Assembly: GCF_020621385.1 (NCBI RefSeq)
Contig: NZ_JAESVA010000012.1
Span: 62,001-126,000, forward strand
DNA length: 64,000 nt
DNA from: Acidisoma cellulosilyticum
GTDB lineage: Bacteria; Pseudomonadota; Alphaproteobacteria; Acetobacterales; Acetobacteraceae
Reading direction: 5' to 3'
Of the stretch, positions 54,190-63,179 are shown in pieces. Numbering within the stretch: position 1 is the first letter of the stretch; every line of letters begins with the position of its first letter. The notes under the pieces were generated by a model, which did no database searches, was not told the origin of the DNA, and worked only from the letters and a program-made list of their open reading frames with translations. The translations under genes and the position numbers were made by a program.

Positions 54190-55257
54190 ATGTCCGACGA
54201 TCTCCTCGTCCTGCAAGCGGAAGCCGAGGCAGCCATTGCCCAGGCGTCCGACCCCCGCGCGCTTGATGCGGTGCGCGTCGCCTTTATGGGCAAGCAGGGG
54301 CGGATCACCGGCCTGCTGCGCAGCCTGGGTCAGGTCGCGGCTGAGGATCGCAAGGCGCGGGGTGCCGCCGTCAATGCGCTGCGCGACAGGCTGGACGGCG
54401 TGCTGTCCGCGCGCCAGGGCGTGATCGACCAGGCGGCGCTCGCGGCCCGGCTGACGGCCGAGCGCATGGACGTGACGCTGCCGCCGGCGCCCGACGCGCG
54501 GGGCAGCATCCACCCGATCAGCCGGACGATGGAAGAGATGGCGGCGATCTTCGGCGCCATGGGTTTCACGGTCGCCGAGGGGCCCGAGGTCGAGGCCGAT
54601 TGGTATAATTTCGGGGCGCTGAACATCCCGGCGCACCACTCCGCGCGCAGCGACATGGATACCTTCTATCTGCCGGGCGACCATGAGGGTTACCCGCTGG
54701 TGATGCGCACGCATACCAGTTCGGTGCAGATCATCTCCATGCTGTCCGAGCCGCCGCCGCTGCGGCTGATTGTGCCGGGCCGCACCTATCGCGCCGATCA
54801 CGACGCGACGCATAGCCCGATGTTTCATCAATGCGAGGGGCTGGTGATCGATCGCGGTATCACGCTGGCCCATCTCAAAGGCTGCCTGACGGATTTCCTG
54901 CGCAGCTTCTTCGGCATTTCCAACCTGCCGGTGCGCTTCCGCGCCAGCTACTTCCCCTTCACCGAGCCCTCGATGGAAGTCGATATCGGCTGGAACCGCC
55001 GCACCGGCGAATTGGGCGGCGGCGGCGATTGGCTAGAAATTCTGGGCAGCGGCATGGTGCATCCGAAAGTGCTGGCCAATTGCGGTATCGACCCGCGCGA
55101 GTGGCAGGGCTTTGCCTTCGGCATGGGCATCGAGCGCGTGACGATGCTGAAGCACGGCATTTCCGATCTTCGTCTCTTCTACGAAAGCGATATCCGCTGG
55201 CTGAAGCATTACGGGGCCTCGCCCTTCCAGCCGGCCACGCTGCACGAGGGAGTGTGA
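54190..55257 (+). CDS. pheS: Phenylalanine-tRNA ligase alpha subunit
   Basis: A 355-aa class II synthetase subunit. The N-terminal coiled coil is followed by the catalytic domain with motif 2 FRASYFPFTEPSMEVD, GMVHPKVL and motif 3 FAFGMGIERVTMLKHGI. It activates Phe and, with PheT, charges tRNA-Phe. TCGGAGCC precedes ATG 54190. The in-frame ATG at 54136 would add residues encoded across the terminator and is probably a leader. Confidence 0.97.
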   Translation: MSDDLLVLQAEAEAAIAQASDPRALDAVRVAFMGKQGRITGLLRSLGQVAAEDRKARGAAVNALRDRLDGVLSARQGVIDQAALAARLTAERMDVTLPPAPDARGSIHPISRTMEEMAAIFGAMGFTVAEGPEVEADWYNFGALNIPAHHSARSDMDTFYLPGDHEGYPLVMRTHTSSVQIISMLSEPPPLRLIVPGRTYRADHDATHSPMFHQCEGLVIDRGITLAHLKGCLTDFLRSFFGISNLPVRFRASYFPFTEPSMEVDIGWNRRTGELGGGGDWLEILGSGMVHPKVLANCGIDPREWQGFAFGMGIERVTMLKHGISDLRLFYESDIRWLKHYGASPFQPATLHEGV

Positions 55258-55289
55258 GGTTATGACCACGACCCTGTCTCCCAATAAAG

Positions 55290-55392
55290 CCGTCATCCGC
55301 ACACTCGTTGCACGGACCTACCCGTTCGGGCGCCCCGACGCCGTTCGGGCGCCGCAGCGGGTAGATGCGCGTGACGAGCACGCGCACGACAG
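55290..55392. repeat. Dispersed palindromic repeat inside the pheS-pheT operon
   Basis: GTCATCCGCACACTCGTTGC, GGACCTACCCGTTCGGGC and GCGCCGCAGCGGGTAGATGC are variants of the hairpin arms seen elsewhere in the window. The 179-base pheS-pheT gap is otherwise without a gene. The element does not carry a terminator. Confidence 0.65.
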
Positions 55393-55436
55393 TAAAAAAT
55401 GCGCGCGCGGCGAATCTGGCGGGGAGCGATAAGACC

Positions 55437-57899
55437 ATGAAATTCACCCTGTCCTGGCTGCGCGAGCATCTGGATACCGATGCGTCCTTGGAGACCATCA
55501 CCGACAAGCTGACCGGCATCGGGCTGGAGCTTGAGGGGATCGAAAACCCCGGTGCGGCGCTGGCGCCCTTCCGGATCGGCCATATTATCGAAGCCGTGCA
55601 GCACCCGAACGCCGACCGTCTGCGCGCCTGCGTGGTGGATGCGGGTGAGGGGCCGGTCTCGGTCGTCTGCGGTGCGCCGAATGCCCGCACCGGCATCAAG
55701 GTTGTGTTCGCACCGGTCGGTGCCACCATCCCCACATCAGGGCTGGTGCTGAAGGCCGGTGAAATTCGCGGCGTCGCCTCCAACGGCATGCTGTGCTCGG
55801 CCCGCGAACTCGGCCTCGGCGACGATCATGACGGCATCATCGAACTGCCCGAGGATGCGCCGGTCGGCGCGCGTTTCGTGGATTACAAAGGTCTCGACGA
55901 GCCGGTGATCGAAATCGCCGTCACGCCCAATCGCGGGGACGCGCTGTCCGTGCGCGGTGTCGCGCGCGATCTGGCCGCCGCCGGTATCGGCGTGCTCAAG
56001 ACCTGGGTGCCGGATGCCATGCCGTCCAACGGTCCGAGCGCGATCACGTGGAAGATCGAGGGAACGGAAGCCTGTTCCTGGGTTCTGGGCCGCACCGTGC
56101 GCGGCGTGAAGAACGGGCCGAGCCCGGCCTGGCTGCAGGATCGTCTGCGCGCCATCGGCCTGCGCCCGATCAGCGCGCTGGTCGATATCACCAATTTCTT
56201 CACGATCGACCTCGGCCGTCCGTTGCATGTTTTCGATGTAGCCAAGGTCAAAGGCAATCTGCTGACGCTGCGCAGCGGCGCGGGCGAGAGCTTCCTGGCC
56301 CTCAACGGCAAGGAAGTGACCGTCACCGCCGAGGACTGCGTCATTGCCGATGCCGAAGGCGTCGTCTCGCTCGCCGGTATCGTCGGCGGGGAAGCCAGCG
56401 GCTGCACCGAAACCACGACCGACGTCTTCATCGAATGCGCCTATTTCGATCCGATTGCCGTCGCCCTCTCCGGCCGCCGCCATCAGGTCGCGAGCGATGC
56501 GCGCGCGCGCTTCGAGCGCGGTATCGACCCGGCGCTGATGCCCTCCGCGCTTGAGGCCGCAACCCAGATGGTGATCGAACTCTGCGGTGGCGAGGCGTCC
56601 GAGCCTGTCGCGGCCGGTGCTGAACCCGCATGGCGGCGCACGGCGAAACTGCGCTTCGACCGTCTGAAAAACTTCGCGGGCGCCGATATTGCCCGCGATG
56701 AAGCTGAGGGGATTCTCCGCCGCCTCGGTTTCGGTCTGGCCTCGGGCGATGATGACAGCATCACTGTGCATGTTCCGTCCTGGCGCAATGACATCGCCGG
56801 CAAGGGCGTTTTGGAGCCCGCGCGGGTGCTGAGCGCCGATGTGCTGGCGCGGGTTTCGGCCGGTGTGCTTGAGATCGAACCTGAGGTCGATCTGGTCGAG
56901 GAAGTGCTGCGCATCTGGGGGATCGACCGGGTGGAACCCGTCTCCCTGCCGCCGCTGGGCGCGGTGCCGGCGGCGTCCTTCACGCCGCGCCAGGGCCGTG
57001 CGCTGGCGATCAAGCGCCTGTTCGCCAGCCGTGGTCTGAACGAGGCCGTGACCTTCAGCTTCGCCGATCACAAGGTTGCGGCATTGTTCGGCGAGGCGCC
57101 GGAAAGCCTGCGGCTCGTCAATCCAATTGCCTCCGATTTGGATCAGCTGCGCGCAACGCCGCTGATCACTCTGTCGCTCGCGGCCCAGCGTAACGCGGCG
57201 CGGGGTTTCGGCGATCATGGCCTGTTCGAAGTCGGACCCGCCTTCCATGAGGGCGTGCGAGGCGGGCAGCAGGTGGTGGCCGCCGGGCTGCGTCTGGGGG
57301 AGACGCCGCGCCATTGGCTGGAACCCGCGCGGGGTGTGACGGCCATGGACGCCAAGGCCGATGTCTGGGCGGCGCTGACCGCGCTGAGCCTGCCGCTGGA
57401 AGCGCTCAGCGTCACGACAGACGCGCCGGGCTATTACCATCCCGGTCGTTCCGGCGTCGTGCGCCAGGGGCCGAAAGTGGTGCTGGCACGCTTCGGCGCG
57501 CTGCATCCGACCCTGATCCGCGCGCTTGATCTGCCGCAGCATGCTGTCGCCTTCGAGATCTTCCTGGATGCGATCCCCGAACCCAAGCGCCGCAAGAAGG
57601 CAGCGCCCGAGCTCTCCGCCTTCCAGCCGGTGCGGCGCGACTTTGCCTTCGTCGCGGCGAGCGACACAGCCGCCGAGACCGTGTTGCGCGCGGCCCGTGG
57701 GTCGGTGCGCGATCTGGTCACCGGTGTCACGCTGTTCGACGTCTATGAGGGCGAGAAGATGGAGCCCGGCCGCAAGTCCTTGGGTGTGGAAGTCGTCTTC
57801 CAGCCAAAGGACCGCAGCCTGACGGATGCCGAGATCGAAGAGGCCTCGGCCAAGGTTATCGCGGCCGTGACCAAAGCGACTGGCGCCACGCTGCGCTAA
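55437..57899 (+). CDS. pheT: Phenylalanine-tRNA ligase beta subunit
   Basis: An 820-aa protein with the standard order. The tRNA-binding OB domain is near residues 40-150 (VVDAGEGPVSVVCGAPNA). The B3/B4 editing domain follows (GRRHQVASDARARFERGIDP), then B5 and the B6/B7 core, and a C-terminal anticodon-binding FDX-ACB domain from about 725 (LSAFQPVRRDFAFVA). It completes the heterotetramer with PheS. GGGGAGCGATAAG precedes ATG 55437. The open frame from 55365 is not used. Confidence 0.97.
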   Translation: MKFTLSWLREHLDTDASLETITDKLTGIGLELEGIENPGAALAPFRIGHIIEAVQHPNADRLRACVVDAGEGPVSVVCGAPNARTGIKVVFAPVGATIPTSGLVLKAGEIRGVASNGMLCSARELGLGDDHDGIIELPEDAPVGARFVDYKGLDEPVIEIAVTPNRGDALSVRGVARDLAAAGIGVLKTWVPDAMPSNGPSAITWKIEGTEACSWVLGRTVRGVKNGPSPAWLQDRLRAIGLRPISALVDITNFFTIDLGRPLHVFDVAKVKGNLLTLRSGAGESFLALNGKEVTVTAEDCVIADAEGVVSLAGIVGGEASGCTETTTDVFIECAYFDPIAVALSGRRHQVASDARARFERGIDPALMPSALEAATQMVIELCGGEASEPVAAGAEPAWRRTAKLRFDRLKNFAGADIARDEAEGILRRLGFGLASGDDDSITVHVPSWRNDIAGKGVLEPARVLSADVLARVSAGVLEIEPEVDLVEEVLRIWGIDRVEPVSLPPLGAVPAASFTPRQGRALAIKRLFASRGLNEAVTFSFADHKVAALFGEAPESLRLVNPIASDLDQLRATPLITLSLAAQRNAARGFGDHGLFEVGPAFHEGVRGGQQVVAAGLRLGETPRHWLEPARGVTAMDAKADVWAALTALSLPLEALSVTTDAPGYYHPGRSGVVRQGPKVVLARFGALHPTLIRALDLPQHAVAFEIFLDAIPEPKRRKKAAPELSAFQPVRRDFAFVAASDTAAETVLRAARGSVRDLVTGVTLFDVYEGEKMEPGRKSLGVEVVFQPKDRSLTDAEIEEASAKVIAAVTKATGATLR

Positions 57900-57925
57900 A
57901 CGCTGGGGCGGTAGACCTTCACAAA

Positions 57926-57958
57926 TGACCGGCGGTCACTTATGGTGACCGTCAGTCA
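57926..57958. promoter_or_regulatory. Paired TetR-type operators of the SDR-TetR operon
   Basis: TGACCGGCGGTCA (57926-57938) is a perfect inverted repeat, and TGACCGTCAGTCA (57946-57958) is a second, degenerate copy 20 bases on. They lie just before the SDR start and are the likely target of the TetR gene at 58778. Confidence 0.75.
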
Positions 57959-57974
57959 TGATTGTGAGGCGGCG

Positions 57975-58781
57975 ATGAATTCGGACAAAATCAATCCGGG
58001 AAAACTGGCGCTGATTACCGGCGCCTCCAGCGGTCTGGGTATTGCGCTCGCCGAAGATCTGGCGCGGCGCGGCTATGACCTTATCCTGACCGCGCGGTCT
58101 GCGGCGCCGATGCAGGCGCTGGCCGCGCGCCTGCGACAAAGTCACTCTATTGCTGTGACGGTGGAGACGGCTGACCTCTCCCAGCCCGGCAGCGTGCAGT
58201 CTCTGGCGACGAGGCTGAACGGGCAGGGGCTTCAGCCGACGATGCTGATCGCCAATGCCGCCTTCGGTCTGAATGCGGCTTTCGTCACCCATGACGCAGA
58301 CCGGCTGAACGCTATGCTGCACCTCAATATCGTCTCCCTCGCCGAACTCGCGCATCTCTATGGCGGGCGCATGAAGGCGGCGGGGGCAGGACATATCATG
58401 TTCGTCGCCAGTATCGCTGCCTTCCAGGCGACGCCGCTGCTGGGCGCCTATGGCGCGTCCAAGGCCTTCGTCCTGTCGCTAGGGGAATCCCTGCATGTGG
58501 AACTGGCGCCGACGGTGGGCGTGACGGTCCTTTGCCCCGGCTACATGGAGACGGGCTTCGGCGCGGTCGCGGGGTTCGAGCCGGACGGCATGGCGCGACG
58601 GACGGCGCTGCCGGCTGGCAAGGTCGCGACGATCGGGGTGGATGCCATGCTGCGGGGCCAGCCGGTGGTCGTCGCGGGCGCGGCCAATAAGGCTCTGGTC
58701 GGGCTCGCGCGTCATATTCCGCGGATGACGGCGGCGCGGATCGCCTATCGCGCCAGCGGCGGGGCTGCGCACAAGGCATGA
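57975..58781 (+). CDS. Short-chain dehydrogenase (DltE/YqjQ-like SDR)
   Basis: A 268-aa SDR. It has LALITGASSGLGIALAEDLA, LIANAAFG, MFVASIAAF and YGASKAF as YxxxK. The longer C-terminal tail is unlike the shorter SDRs in this window. ATG 57975 with GAGGCGGCG is chosen over the upstream in-frame ATG at 57942, which would put the operator inside the gene. Its stop overlaps the TetR start (ATGA). Confidence 0.86.
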   Translation: MNSDKINPGKLALITGASSGLGIALAEDLARRGYDLILTARSAAPMQALAARLRQSHSIAVTVETADLSQPGSVQSLATRLNGQGLQPTMLIANAAFGLNAAFVTHDADRLNAMLHLNIVSLAELAHLYGGRMKAAGAGHIMFVASIAAFQATPLLGAYGASKAFVLSLGESLHVELAPTVGVTVLCPGYMETGFGAVAGFEPDGMARRTALPAGKVATIGVDAMLRGQPVVVAGAANKALVGLARHIPRMTAARIAYRASGGAAHKA

Positions 58782-59410
58782 CGCGCCGCGCCTATGACAT
58801 CGCCGCCAAGGAACAGCGGCGGCAGACGATTCTAGAGACGGCGGCGACCCTGTTCGAGACGATGGGCGGCGGCTTGCCCTCCGTCGCGCAGATCGCGGAA
58901 GCGGCCGGGCTCGGCAAGGGGACGATCTATATCTACTACCGCACCAAGGAGGAGATTTTCGCGGCCCTTTTGCTGGAATCCTGGACGCCGGTCCTGGCGC
59001 TTCTGAACCAGGAGATGGTGCGGCCGAACCAGACCCTGGCGCAGCGGGTGGAGGGGTTCGTGACCCGCTTCGTGAGGTATGTCGATGCACATCCCGCCTT
59101 GCTACGCCTTGATGGTCTGAGCAAGGAGGTGCTGGAGCGGAACATGACCCGCGACGCGCTGATCGCCCATAAGCAGGCGTTTTTGGAACGTTTGGACGCG
59201 GCCAGCCGCGACCTTGAAACAGCGCTTGGCCTGCCGTCAGGGCGGGGCTTTCAGCTTCTCACCCGTTGCCACGCGCTGACGCGGGGCCTGTGGCAATCCT
59301 TCGGCGATCCGATCGCCGATTGCGCGACGGATGGGCGGCCGAACCCCGTCTTCGCCAAGGAGCTATACGAGGCGCTGCTGGAATATTGGCGCGGCGCTCT
59401 GTGGGTTTAG
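58778..59410 (+). CDS. TetR-family transcriptional regulator
   Basis: A 210-aa regulator with GLPSVAQIAEAAGLGKGTIY and IYYRTKEEIFAALL as helix-turn-helix. It follows the SDR by a 4-base ATGA overlap, so the two are co-expressed and the protein probably represses the operon through the palindromes at 57926. The inducer is unknown. The stop TAG is in GTTTAG, ten bases before a repeat that also begins TTTAGAG. Confidence 0.88.
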   Translation: MTRRAYDIAAKEQRRQTILETAATLFETMGGGLPSVAQIAEAAGLGKGTIYIYYRTKEEIFAALLLESWTPVLALLNQEMVRPNQTLAQRVEGFVTRFVRYVDAHPALLRLDGLSKEVLERNMTRDALIAHKQAFLERLDAASRDLETALGLPSGRGFQLLTRCHALTRGLWQSFGDPIADCATDGRPNPVFAKELYEALLEYWRGALWV

Positions 59411-59421
59411 ATCTGGCAGTT

Positions 59422-59618
59422 TAGAGTCCGTCAGGTTTAGGTGGAAACGCCACCAAATCTGTCGTGCGCGGGCCTAGCCGGCCGCACCCCGACCCGCGCA
59501 TCTACCCGGCGGAGCAAGCGATCGGCCGGCTGGCGCCGCGGCGGGTAGGTCCGGGGCGCGTAGCCCGCGCAACAAGTGCGCGGATGACAAATTATCTATT
59601 AAAACCTGACAGGCTCTA
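59422..59618. repeat. Complete dispersed repeat with inverted termini (197 bp)
   Basis: The left end is TAGAGTCCGTCAGGTTTAGG. The right end in complement reads TAGAGCCTGTCAGGTTTTA, so the termini match at about 14 of 17 positions. It holds type B hairpin arms (GTCGTGCGCGGGCC, GCGCGGATGACAAATTATCT). Its right terminal CTA supplies the stop codon of the small membrane gene. It is the clearest MITE-like copy in the window. Confidence 0.85.
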
Positions 59619-59795
59619 GAATGGACGTCTGACGGTGCGCGGTTGCGGTACTTGCCGCGCATGCTGTCGGGCGCGGTCATGCCGAGCGCGCGATCCCAGC
59701 ATGTTATGCACGGCGACCCAGCATAGAATGCCCAAACCGGCGGGAATGCCGAAAAAGGCAATCACGCCGTACCAGTTTCCCCCAAGCCAGCTCAT
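59616..59795 (-). CDS. Small single-span membrane protein
   Basis: A 59-aa protein, MSWLGGNWYGVIAFFGIPAG and on, with one hydrophobic helix (GVIAFFGIPAGLGILCWVAV) and an Arg/Gln-rich, probably cytoplasmic tail (SRARHDRARQHARQ). GGAAGGACACAGGAC precedes the ATG. Its TAG stop lies in the repeat terminus, so the true tail may once have been different. No function is known. Confidence 0.6.
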   Translation of the reverse strand: MSWLGGNWYGVIAFFGIPAGLGILCWVAVHNMLGSRARHDRARQHARQVPQPRTVRRPF

Positions 59796-59939
59796 GTCCT
59801 GTGTCCTTCCAAAACGGGCAAAAGCAACCGGGGCAGGTATCGACAGCAAAGCGAGCGACGTCTTTTTATTGTGACGAGTGTGAACCGTTTTCCGGGGCAG
59901 GGGAAGCAAATTGCCCGTGAAGCGGCGGCTTCACCGCTT

Positions 59940-60105
59940 CGGTCGCGGCAATGTCGAAAGCTTGGCCGGCCAGTCGCGGCCGGCCGCAACCCGACCCGCG
60001 CATCGACACTGCGTGAAGGCAAGCGGCCGTCCGGGCGCCGCGCCGGGTAGGTCCGCGCAACGCGTGCGCGGATGACCAACTATTTATTGAAACCTACCAG
60101 GCTTA
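59940..60105. repeat. Type B dispersed repeat
   Basis: It contains CGGCCGGCCGCAACCCGACC, GGCAAGCGGCCGTCCGGGC and GCGTGCGCGGATGACCAAC shared with 1437-1594 and 59422-59618. Its right end, AAACCTACCAGGCTTA, is a worn version of the TAGAGCCTGTCAGGTTT terminus. The terminal TTA is the stop codon (TAA) of the DUF1993 gene on the minus strand. The gap 59796-60102 has no gene. Confidence 0.75.
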
Positions 60106-60612
60106 GATGCCGGCGAGATAGGTCATCTTGCCGATTTCGACGCCCTGCTGCCGCAGCAGGCCATAGGCCGTGGTGACATGGAAAAAGAAATTCGGGATGG
60201 CGAATTGCGTCAGATAATCCCCGCCGGTCTTGAAGACATGCGGTTCGCCCCTTGTGGGAATGGTGACGCTACGACCCTCGCTGGCATTGATTTGCTCCGG
60301 GGTGAAGCCCTCCACATAGGCGATCACTTTGGCGATGCGACCTTTAAGCTCGTCAAAATTGGTCTCGGTGTCGGGATGGCTCGGGGGCGTTTCGCCGCTG
60401 AGGCGGGCGGCGGTCGCCTTCGCAGCATCCGCTGCGCTTTGCACCTGGCGCGCCAGATTGAACATGTCGGGCGCCAGCCGCGCTTCGATCATCGTCGCCG
60501 GGTCGATACCTTTCTCAGCCGCATGGGCGGCGGCCTTGTCCAGGATGCTGGACAGATTGTGCAGCATGCGGACCATCATGGGGATGGACGCGTCGTAGAT
60601 TGAGAATGCCAA
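60103..60612 (-). CDS. DUF1993 family protein
   Basis: A 169-aa helical protein. AFSIYDASIPMMVRMLHNLS and ILDKAAAHAAEKGIDPATMI match the family opening, and the rest (FNLARQVQSAADAAKATAARL, FFFHVTTAYGLLRQQGVEIG) resembles DinB/DUF1993-type four-helix folds. There is no ATG at the right place. A TTG at 60612 with GGAGCAGGTCTC upstream gives the normal N-terminus. Function is unknown. The stop TAA comes from a repeat terminus. Confidence 0.8.
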   Translation of the reverse strand: MAFSIYDASIPMMVRMLHNLSSILDKAAAHAAEKGIDPATMIEARLAPDMFNLARQVQSAADAAKATAARLSGETPPSHPDTETNFDELKGRIAKVIAYVEGFTPEQINASEGRSVTIPTRGEPHVFKTGGDYLTQFAIPNFFFHVTTAYGLLRQQGVEIGKMTYLAGI

Positions 60613-60796
60613 GAGACCTGCTCCGTTACGAGCGGCTGGTTTAGTCTCAAACGCCGCTGCCGGAAAGCGCGGCCCAGGCTGCAACGCGGCCGACGAAAAG
60701 GGGGAAAGATGCGCGACCTCGCTGCTAGGACAGCCTTCGTCACGGGCCCTATAGGCTTCGGCCCTGCTTGATCGCGCGCTGAAGGGTGGATTGGCT

Positions 60797-62089
60797 CTAT
60801 CCGGCCATCCTGGCCGCCGCCGTGACGGCCGCTTCCTCCCCCACCCGGCGGAGGCGCAATTTCTCGGCGTCCAGCGTCAGCACGGCCTGCGCACGGCTGG
60901 CGGCCTGTTCGGCCTGATGACGCGCTGCCGCCTGGAAATCCGCATCGCCGATGCGGCCGAGGGCATTCAACCCCTTCTGCAAGCGCAATTGCACTTCGAT
61001 CATGCCGGCGCCGTCACGGCCGATTGCCATGAAGGCGTCCTCGAACAAATCGGCTGTCGCCAGCGGCGGCACATGCACGCGGGGATGTTTGATCGCCTCA
61101 TCCGCCGTCTCGTCCGGGTTCTTGGACCAAAGCGTCATCAGCCGTACCAGGCGGCCGATGACGTCGATCGCGGTTCCCGGATCATTGACGGCGGGCGACA
61201 AAGCGCGGGAGGCGACTTCGCTGAGCACGACAAGGCCAAAGCGCGGATCCTGGTCGAAGCTCCGCTCATGACCGATGGAGAAAGCCTGGGTGATGCTATG
61301 GATATGGCCCGCGACCGCGTCGCCTGGCTGATGCGCATTGACCCAGGCGAGAACCGTGTCCGCGTAGATGAAGGCGCCGGGATTGGCGCGGACATAGATC
61401 TCCGCGTCCAGCGCTTCCGCCGCATGCGACAGAGCCAGCATGTCGATATGCAGGAGATAGCCGAGGTCATCGGTGCAGATGGCGATGGCGCCTTCCGGCA
61501 CCGCGCGCTCGGGGGCCGCCAATCTCTGGCCGCCGAGATAGGGATTGTCGAGACGCGCCTGCAATGCCGCCCGCGCGGCCTTCTCCACCCGGCTCGTCGT
61601 CTCCCCGACCCGGCCGAGCCCGGTCAGATGGTCGATCCAGCGCAGCAGCGAGACGACGACCAGGATGATGACGCCGATGGTGACGATGAACAGGATGGCG
61701 CGACCGCGATCTCCGTAAGCCCCCGTCTGCAGGACGATGATGCCGACGATGCTGAACAGGAAGGAACCCATGAAGGCCGAGAGCGCGTTCTGCGTGACGC
61801 TATCCTCCATCACCAGCTTGGTCGCGCGCGGGGAGACATTGCTGGTGGCCGAGCCATAGGCCGAGGTCACGACGCTGAGGGAAAAGGTCGTCACCGACAG
61901 CATGCTGGACGCCATGATGTTGAGGATCGTGCCGACGGAGCTTGCGCCGATATTGGGCAGGTTAAAGGGCACGAAGCGCTGTGCGACGGCGCCAAGGATC
62001 GCCGCCAGAACGCCGAGCACACCCAGCAGTGTCGCGCGTAGCCAAAGCCGCCGCAGCATGATGGTCAATATCCAGAGCCAGCGGGGCAT
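60797..62089 (-). CDS. DUF2254 family membrane protein
   Basis: A 430-aa protein. Four hydrophobic helices lie in the N-terminal third (LRATLLGVLGVLAAILGAVA, SSVGTILNIMASSMLSVTTF, NALSAFMGSFLFSIVGIIVL, ILFIVTIGVIILVVVSLL), then a soluble C-terminal domain (RALSPAVNDPGTAIDVIGRL). The family is widespread with no proven role. AAGGAG precedes ATG 62089. It is divergent from gshB across 128 bases. Confidence 0.88.
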   Translation of the reverse strand: MPRWLWILTIMLRRLWLRATLLGVLGVLAAILGAVAQRFVPFNLPNIGASSVGTILNIMASSMLSVTTFSLSVVTSAYGSATSNVSPRATKLVMEDSVTQNALSAFMGSFLFSIVGIIVLQTGAYGDRGRAILFIVTIGVIILVVVSLLRWIDHLTGLGRVGETTSRVEKAARAALQARLDNPYLGGQRLAAPERAVPEGAIAICTDDLGYLLHIDMLALSHAAEALDAEIYVRANPGAFIYADTVLAWVNAHQPGDAVAGHIHSITQAFSIGHERSFDQDPRFGLVVLSEVASRALSPAVNDPGTAIDVIGRLVRLMTLWSKNPDETADEAIKHPRVHVPPLATADLFEDAFMAIGRDGAGMIEVQLRLQKGLNALGRIGDADFQAAARHQAEQAASRAQAVLTLDAEKLRLRRVGEEAAVTAAARMAG

Positions 62090-62217
62090 CGTCTCTCCTT
62101 CATCGCTGCCGTCCGTTTCTCACTGGCACGGATCGCGCAGTCGCGCGAAGGGCGCTCCTCTAGGCGGCCGGGCGGCTGCAATCTATGCTGCCATTTCCTG
62201 TCCCGAGGTGAGTGCCT

Positions 62218-63162
62218 ATGCCGAGCGCGCTGAAAGTTGCGGTCCAGATGGACCCCATCGAGTCCGTCAATATCAATGCCGATTCGACCTTCGCGCTGAT
62301 GCTGGAGGCCGAGCGTCGCGGCCATCAGCTTTGGCATTACGAGGTGCGGCATATGGCCCAGCGCGGCACCCGCATCTCGGCCCGCGCCCATCGCGTCGCG
62401 GTGCGCCGCACGCCCGGCGACCACTTCACCTTCGGGCCGAGGGAAGACCTCGATCTTTCGACCATGGACGTGATCCTGATGCGCCAGGACCCGCCCTTCG
62501 ACATGGCCTATATCACGGCCACCCATATGCTGGAGCATATCCACCCCAAGACCCTGGTGGTGAATGACCCGGCGGCCGTGCGCAATGCGCCCGAGAAACT
62601 GCTGGTGACGCATTTCCCGGACTTGATGCCGCCGACGCTGATCACCTGGGACCGCACGGCGATCGCCGAATTCCGCACGGAATTCAAGGACATCATCATC
62701 AAGCCGCTGTTCGGCAATGGCGGTATCGGCGTCTTCCGCGTGCGTGAGGATGACGAGAATTTCGGCTCCATCCTCGACAGCCATTTCGTCCGCACGACCG
62801 AGCCGTTGATGATCCAGCGCTACGAGCCGGCGGTGCGTCAGGGCGATAAGCGCATCATCCTGGTCGACGGCCAGCCGGCGGGCGCCGTCAATCGCGTGCC
62901 GGCGGCCGGTGACGCGCGGTCGAATATGCATGTCGGCGGGCGCCCCGAGAAGTCGGTGCTGACGGTGCGCGAGCAGGAGATCTGCGCGCGGATCGGGCCT
63001 TATCTGAAGGAAAACGGCCTGATCTTCGTCGGGATCGACGTCATCGGCGACTATCTGACCGAGATCAACGTGACATCCCCCACCGGATTGCAGGAAATCG
63101 CCCGCTTCGACGGCGTCAAGATCGAAGAGACGATCTGGGACCGGATCGAGGCGCGGCTTTAA
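62218..63162 (+). CDS. gshB: Glutathione synthetase
   Basis: A 314-aa ATP-grasp ligase. [20 protein letters not shown] and [17 protein letters not shown] are the prokaryotic GshB pattern, with [18 protein letters not shown] (ATP binding) and [18 protein letters not shown]. It joins gamma-glutamylcysteine and glycine. ATG 62218 follows CCGAGGTGAGTGCCT, and a GTG at 62212 is possible. Glutathione supports the electrophile-defence genes seen elsewhere in this window. Confidence 0.95.
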   Translation: MPSALKVAVQMDPIESVNINADSTFALMLEAERRGHQLWHYEVRHMAQRGTRISARAHRVAVRRTPGDHFTFGPREDLDLSTMDVILMRQDPPFDMAYITATHMLEHIHPKTLVVNDPAAVRNAPEKLLVTHFPDLMPPTLITWDRTAIAEFRTEFKDIIIKPLFGNGGIGVFRVREDDENFGSILDSHFVRTTEPLMIQRYEPAVRQGDKRIILVDGQPAGAVNRVPAAGDARSNMHVGGRPEKSVLTVREQEICARIGPYLKENGLIFVGIDVIGDYLTEINVTSPTGLQEIARFDGVKIEETIWDRIEARL

Positions 63163-63179
63163 CCGGCCCTGACCAGACC

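Noticed and set aside
55737-57542. 601-codon minus-strand open frame inside pheT
   Set aside because: The translation is low-complexity Arg/Ala/Gly/His with no domain, and pheT motifs on the other strand are intact throughout.
59616-59909. 97-codon version of the small membrane gene
   Set aside because: The upstream part lacks a ribosome binding site and a hydrophobic pattern. ATG 59795 has GGAAGGACACAGGAC ahead.
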